Origin: F23-B02 sp963625685
Lineage (GTDB): Bacteria > Bacillota > Clostridia > Oscillospirales > Oscillospiraceae
Length of the DNA stretch: 23,743 nucleotides
Assembly: GCA_963625685.1 (NCBI GenBank)
Contig: CAVFTR010000020.1
Location: 1 to 23,743, forward strand
Direction of reading: 5' to 3'
Part shown: positions 19,936 to 23,743 of the stretch, piece by piece
How the letters are laid out: every line of letters begins with the position of its first letter
Position numbering within the stretch: position 1 is the first letter of the stretch
Position numbers and translations under genes: made by a program
Notes under the pieces: model-generated
Seen by the model: only the letters and a program-made list of their open reading frames with translations
The model's database searches: none
What the model was told of the DNA's origin: nothing

Positions 19936-21423
19936 TTATTTCCTACGTTTTTCTCTCTCCAGTGACCGCCCGTCACTCTCGCCCAAATCCTTCAACCGTT
20001 GTGCTTCCGCGATCTCTGCCTTCATCTCCACGATCAGCACCTTCAGTTTCTCCTCGCACTCCTCGCGGGTGTGGGCGTAGACATTGCGGGCGTGTTTCTT
20101 GCCGTCGGGCCATTTGGGAGAATAGCGGCCCTCGAAGAGATGGTCGTTGATCTCGGTAACGCAGCCGGTGCCGGACTTGCGCTTGCGGCCCACATAGGGC
20201 TTGAAGTCGGTCATTCTCGGCTTTTCCGTTGTGGCCGGGGCAGTTTTCCTGCCCGGCTCTGAAGTGTCATCCTGCGGCGCTGCCTTGCCGATACTTCGGT
20301 CGATGTTGGCGGCGGCTGTGAGCCGCATATCGTCGGTGATGTGGGTATAGATGTCCAGTGTGGTGGCCGCCGACACATGGCCCAGCATGGCGGAGAGCGT
20401 TTTTACATCCATGCCGTTCTCCAGTGCCAGCGTTGCGAAGGTATGACGCAAATCATGAAATCTAACATGCTTGCAGCCAGCGTGTTCCAGAATGAGCTGC
20501 AGTCTGCGGCGCACCACTCCGGGCGTAATAGGACAGTCCTCCTTCACTGAGGATGGGAACATCCAGCGGGAGTCCACCGTCTTTTTGTACTCCCGCAGCA
20601 CCGCCACCACGGCGGGTGGCAGGACGATCTTACGGACGGAGTTCTTCGTCTTGGGGGTGCTGAGCTGAAGCTGCCCCCGCACATCGTAGACCTGTTTGTT
20701 CACATTCAGCACACCGGTTTTGAAATTCAGGTCGTCCCATTGCAGTGCCATGAGTTCACCCCGGCGCAGGCCGGTTGCTAAGTCCAGAAGGAACACTTCG
20801 TAGTAGCCCTCAAACTTTGCTTGGATAAGGAACCGCTGCAGCTCCTCCCGCGTCAGCACCTGCATTTCCCGCGCCTTTTTCGGCGGCAGCTTGCAGCCGA
20901 TGGCCGGGTTCACACGAATCAGTCCATCCTGTACCGCCTTTTCCAACGCGGAGCGGCAGGTGGCGTGACACATGCGCACCATACGGTCAGACAGCCCTTC
21001 GCCGTACTTGTCGGTGAAGCGCTTCCGTCCGCTTTTCTTAAGTCGGCCATAGAACTGCTGCAGGTCATTCTGTGTCAGCTTGTTCAGCGGGATGTCCCCG
21101 ATCTCCGGGATGATGTGCAAGCGGATGCGGCTCTCATAGGTCTCCTGCGTGGTGGGCCGGATCTTGGGCTTGGAGTGATTCTCGTACCAGTATGTCAGCC
21201 AGTCCCCGAACGGCATCTCGGACCGCACTTTTTCGGGCTTCAGCCCGCCGTAATCCTCCTTGAGCTTTTGGAGCTTCTCGACGCATTCCTTCTTGGTTTT
21301 AGCGAGGACATTTTTCGTTTTGGGATAACCATTGTCATCGTAGCCGATGACGATGCGCCCTTCCCACCGTCCGTCCTTGCGCTGCCTTACCGTTCCATCT
21401 CCGGCTTTTCGCTTTCTTGCCAC
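19936..21423 (-). CDS. int: Tyrosine recombinase (integrase) with repeated arm-binding motif
   Basis: 495 residues. N-terminal arm-binding domain (about 4-60), SAM-like core-binding domain (about 68-175), catalytic domain with T-G-L-R220-R-G-E, K260, H323-D-L-R326, L-G-H349 and the nucleophile Y359 in I-Y-T-H. All catalytic residues are present, so it should be active. The C-terminal extension (about 410-468) repeats the N-terminal domain: K-R-K-S-G-T-G ... E-G-R ... R-N-V-Y-A-H-T-R-E-E-C-E-E-K-L against K-R-K-A-G-D-G ... E-G-R ... K-N-V-L-A-K-T-K-K-E-C-V-E-K-L. The GTG start at 21423 has aaaggag about 9 nt upstream. Confidence 0.92.
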   Translation of the reverse strand: MARKRKAGDGTVRQRKDGRWEGRIVIGYDDNGYPKTKNVLAKTKKECVEKLQKLKEDYGGLKPEKVRSEMPFGDWLTYWYENHSKPKIRPTTQETYESRIRLHIIPEIGDIPLNKLTQNDLQQFYGRLKKSGRKRFTDKYGEGLSDRMVRMCHATCRSALEKAVQDGLIRVNPAIGCKLPPKKAREMQVLTREELQRFLIQAKFEGYYEVFLLDLATGLRRGELMALQWDDLNFKTGVLNVNKQVYDVRGQLQLSTPKTKNSVRKIVLPPAVVAVLREYKKTVDSRWMFPSSVKEDCPITPGVVRRRLQLILEHAGCKHVRFHDLRHTFATLALENGMDVKTLSAMLGHVSAATTLDIYTHITDDMRLTAAANIDRSIGKAAPQDDTSEPGRKTAPATTEKPRMTDFKPYVGRKRKSGTGCVTEINDHLFEGRYSPKWPDGKKHARNVYAHTREECEEKLKVLIVEMKAEIAEAQRLKDLGESDGRSLEREKRRK

Positions 21424-21569
21424 GGTTTCAACTCCTTTCCCTTGGGAACCGTACAACCATATTCTCACGTTCTTGACTTGCCTGACGCTTCCATTGCTGT
21501 GTTGTCGTCGGTCGCCGGGCGGCAAGCCCGCCTCCTTCCTCCGCCTTGCACTGAAAGCGCCATTCTGCG

Positions 21570-22359
21570 TCAATCTTCGCAATCATATGATTGCACGGCT
21601 CCCATTAGCTCCTCCATGAAGCCGCCCACGATACCGCAGGCCTGCTTCTGCATATCTGAGGTAACATGGGTGTAGGTGTCCAGCGTGAAGGAGGCGTTGG
21701 TATGGCCCAGGATGCCGGACAGGGTTTTGGCATCCACACCACACCTCGTCCCGCTCCACCACCGCAAGGAAGGCATCCAGCTCCGCACGGGTGAGGATGC
21801 GCTTGGGCTTGTAGTTAGGCTTTGGTGCGGTCGTACCCTCGGTGGGGTTCCTGGGAATGACATGTGCCTGCACCGCGTCTTTCAGCGCGGCATGGAGCGT
21901 GGAATGGATGTGGCGGACCATGGAGTCCGAGAGCTGATGATCCATCTCGGGGTGCTCGTGGATGCGCCCTTCCGTTTTCAGGCGGCGGTACATCCGCTGG
22001 ATGTCCTGCTGAGAGATGAGGGAGATTTGTTTGTCGCCCAACTGCGGTTTGATGTAGTATTCGATGTAGCAGCGATAGCTTTTGAGCGTACCAGGCCGCA
22101 CCGTGCCCGCCTTGTACTCCGTGAGCCAGCGGTCCAGCCACTTGCCCAGTGTCATGCGGCTGTCCTCGGTCAGCTCCACATCACGGTAGCACTCGATGTT
22201 CTGTTGCAGCTTGTCCAGCAGCGCCTTTTGCGTCTTGGCGTAGACGTGGCGAAACAGCGGCTCGCCGTTTTCCCGGTGCCCAATGACGATGCGGCCTTCC
22301 CCTCGTCCGTCTTCCCGCTTGCGCACCATGCCGTCACCGGCCGGTCTTCGTTTTGCCAT
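21570..22359 (-). pseudogene. Second tyrosine integrase, internally deleted and frameshifted
   Basis: The N-terminal arm-binding and core-binding domains are intact (M-A-K-R-R-P-A-G-D-G through A-E-L-D-A-F-L). After V-V-E-R-D-E the frame jumps, and the C-terminal piece G-V-D-A-K-T-L-S-G-I-L-G-H ... D-T-Y-T-H-V-T follows in another frame. The stretch with the first catalytic Arg, Lys and H-x-x-R (about 130-140 residues by comparison with the neighbouring integrase) is gone. The junction at about 21735-21746 reads ggtgtggtgtgg on the minus strand, a tandem that suggests microhomology deletion. Good RBS (aaggaag) before ATG 22359. A palindrome caatcatatgattg at 21580-21593 lies in its last codons. 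Confidence 0.85.
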
Positions 22360-22726
22360 GTATTTCACTTCCTTTGGATTCATTTTCTTTTTGCAACACA
22401 AACAACTACCACACTTTTGCGGAAATAGCTATTGCTTTTCTCAATTCTTTTTCTGCGTTTTGAAGTGCAAATTAGGTGTAAATTGGATCAAAATCGGGGC
22501 ATGGGGCCGGTATGACGTCGGTAGAAACCCTTGCAAACACTGACTTTTTCGGATTTTCAGCGTCAGAGTGGGTCCATGAGCCCGGAAAGAGCGTCGCATT
22601 GTCCCCGGTCACAAACCCTTGAAAATGCCCGCACTGCGGGCATTTGTGGGGGTGCCCCGGCGCGAATAGGCGTCGGGGCTTTCTCCTGCTTTTCTTTCGT
22701 CGGCTGCAAATCGGTCTGATTTTTGG
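22360..22726. other. Gene-free control region upstream of the integrases
   Basis: No credible gene. It holds a perfect hairpin aaatgcccgc/gcgggcattt at 22623-22645 and a second stem gccccggcgc/gcgtcggggc at 22654-22679 followed by a T-rich stretch on the plus strand. The left part (22380-22500) is AT-rich and could hold the integrase promoter. No attachment site or origin could be identified. Confidence 0.5.
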
Positions 22727-23089
22727 TTATCCCGCCCGGTCAAGCATCCATGGTGCATCACCCCCTTCCGGGCAGAACACGCTGCGGTAGGTACTGACAT
22801 CCGGCACCATGCCGCGGCACATCATTTCGTTGCATAGCAGCATGCGGAGCACCGCCGTGCTGTAGACACTTCGCATCCCGTCCCGGCACCGACGGGCAAC
22901 GGTCTTTTGCTCATCGGTCAGATCACCGTAGTGTTCATCGCAGAGGAACAGGCGAAGCTCTTCTTCGTCGATGGGGTCGGCATGATCCTTGTTCCACGCC
23001 CACCGGATGTAGCGCACCGTGTCGTGTGTGCGCCGTAGGACCATCATCGGGTCATGGTCTACGATAAAGTTTGCAAGCTGCTGCATCAT
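22727..23089 (-). CDS. Unknown protein of the integrative element
   Basis: 120 residues, predicted soluble and helical, with several Cys and Met (L-L-C-N-E-M-M-C-R-G-M). Contains R-Y-I-R-W-A-W and D-P-I-D-E-E-E-L-R-L-F-L. No family recognised. Its ATG overlaps the stop of the winged-helix gene (ATGA), so it is translated with it and probably serves element maintenance or control. Confidence 0.7.
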   Translation of the reverse strand: MMQQLANFIVDHDPMMVLRRTHDTVRYIRWAWNKDHADPIDEEELRLFLCDEHYGDLTDEQKTVARRCRDGMRSVYSTAVLRMLLCNEMMCRGMVPDVSTYRSVFCPEGGDAPWMLDRAG

Positions 23090-23529
23090 GCGCTTTCTTC
23101 CCCCTTCTTGTTCTGCTGATTCAATTCGGCCAGCCGTTTCTCTGCCTTTGCCCGCTCCATGTCACGCTCCGCCCGCAGGAACTGCCGCTGATAGTTCAGC
23201 TCCAGCGCTTCCTGAATGGGGCGGATGGTGTAGATGAGACTGCCGTTGCGCACGCGGCCATCCTTTGTGGTGATGGTGCTGGGCTCGGTGCGGATGAGCC
23301 CCTTCTCCTCCAGACCGGCCACATATTTCCGCACGGTGTTTTCGCTCAGCCGCACCGCCCGACCGATGGTGCGGTAGCTGGGATGGCACTGGTAGGTCCT
23401 GCGATCCTCGCAGCGCAGAAGGTAATTGTAGACGGCGATCTCGTGAGAACTGAGGCCGAGGTTGAAGACCTCGTTTGGGACAAGGTAGTAGTGCTTGTTC
23501 GGGTCCCGCTTAGGCCAGCGCTGGTACAT
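23086..23529 (-). CDS. Winged-helix DNA-binding protein of the element
   Basis: 147 residues. The segment V-P-N-E-V-F-N-L-G-L-S-S-H-E-I-A-V-Y-N-Y-L-L followed by S-Y-R-T-I-G-R-A-V-R-L-S-E-N-T-V-R-K-Y and L-E-E-K-G-L-I is a typical winged helix-turn-helix, like RepA N-terminal or plasmid/ICE control proteins. The C-terminal 50 residues form a charged coiled-coil (R-A-E-R-D-M-E-R-A-K-A-E-K-R). Its ATG overlaps the stop of the excisionase gene (TGATG), and it overlaps the next gene by 4 bp, forming a three-gene transcript. Confidence 0.85.
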   Translation of the reverse strand: MYQRWPKRDPNKHYYLVPNEVFNLGLSSHEIAVYNYLLRCEDRRTYQCHPSYRTIGRAVRLSENTVRKYVAGLEEKGLIRTEPSTITTKDGRVRNGSLIYTIRPIQEALELNYQRQFLRAERDMERAKAEKRLAELNQQNKKGEESA

Positions 23530-23738
23530 CAGGCATCACCTCCTGTCTGCGCATCAACCCACTGGCGGAACTTTTCTTTGGGCACCACGATGCGGTTTCC
23601 GATCCGCAGCGCGGGAAAGCCCGTTTCGTGCATGAGCTCATAGGCGCTGGAGATGGACACGCCCAGCACCTGCGCCACCGTGTTCGCATTGAGGAACAGC
23701 GGCAGCTGGTCATAGTTGGTGAATGTGGATTCTTGCAT
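23529..23738 (-). CDS. Excisionase-like helix-turn-helix protein
   Basis: 69 residues. L-N-A-N-T-V-A-Q-V-L-G-V-S-I-S-S-A-Y-E-L-M is a MerR-like helix-turn-helix, followed by the wing F-P-A-L-R-I-G-N-R-I-V-V-P-K-E-K-F-R-Q-W-V, the excisionase-family pattern. Such proteins bend DNA to steer tyrosine integrases toward excision. It opens the three-gene transcript; RBS and promoter lie outside the window. Confidence 0.85.
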   Translation of the reverse strand: MQESTFTNYDQLPLFLNANTVAQVLGVSISSAYELMHETGFPALRIGNRIVVPKEKFRQWVDAQTGGDA

Positions 23739-23743
23739 TGGAT

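Larger units (their letters stand above)
19882..23743 (-). mobile_element. End of an integrative element (xis, HTH, unknown, int pseudogene, int)
   Basis: All genes read leftward toward the integrase, the usual order at one end of integrative elements. The other end is outside the window. The element may begin further left, at the broken tRNA-Pro (17871), which would include the tRNA-Pro and the ATPase. No direct-repeat attachment core could be fixed by eye. Confidence 0.65.

Noticed and set aside
20821..22428. Plus-strand frames opposite the integrases
   Set aside because: Antisense to integrase domains with recognisable catalytic residues; no RBS.

Overview
The window looks like a chromosome segment of a moderately high-GC gut Clostridium relative, most plausibly an Oscillospiraceae-type Firmicute. 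The reasons are a large Firmicutes-type SRP RNA directly upstream of dnaX and ybaB, clostridial phage-lysis and integrase families, good Shine-Dalgarno sites, sigma-A-like promoters, and gene-free gaps filled with the modular hairpin repeats common in that group. The assignment is an inference from gene content. No rRNA is present.

Layout. 1-370: dispersed repeats and a promoter. 371-925: beta-carbonic anhydrase. 1086-4660: a tight five-gene plus-strand operon (ATC-hydrolase-like protein, membrane-anchored methyltransferase, small membrane protein, transglutaminase-like protease-fold protein, alpha/beta hydrolase) behind a leader with a strong hairpin. 4661-5357: repeats and a terminator. 5358-7033, minus strand: lspA (with a long acidic tail) and rluD, flanked by inverted copies of a terminator-bearing repeat. 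7439-9825, minus strand: SRP RNA, dnaX, ybaB, without the usual recR. 9871-10025: tRNA-Ala(CGC) with promoter and terminator. 10418-11032: zinc-ribbon membrane protein. 11061-13389: phage-derived remnant (serine recombinase with two hix-like palindromes nearby, a relic of an MT-A70 methyltransferase, holin, amidase). 13541-15052: APC permease. 15583-17412: HAD hydrolase plus a P-loop/CYTH-like protein. 17485-17601: a 38-residue minus-strand ORF with its own RBS and terminator.

From about 17,830 to the right edge the window becomes an accessory island. A tRNA-Pro gene with a good promoter is cut off at its anticodon loop. About 190 bp later comes a complete, different tRNA-Pro(UGG) with its own promoter and terminator, then an AT-rich AAA ATPase with an HEPN-like C-terminal motif (a likely phage-defence gene). 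Reading in from the right edge on the minus strand are an excisionase-like protein, a winged-helix protein, an unknown protein, a deleted integrase pseudogene and an intact tyrosine integrase. This is one end of an integrative element whose other end lies outside the window.

Best candidates for something undescribed: the five-gene operon, the disrupted and replaced tRNA-Pro junction, the ATPase-HEPN-like protein, the paired 26-bp palindromes beside the serine recombinase, the 38-residue peptide, and the P-loop/CYTH-like fusion paired with a HAD enzyme. All calls come from reading the sequence and from recalled family features; no database search was run.
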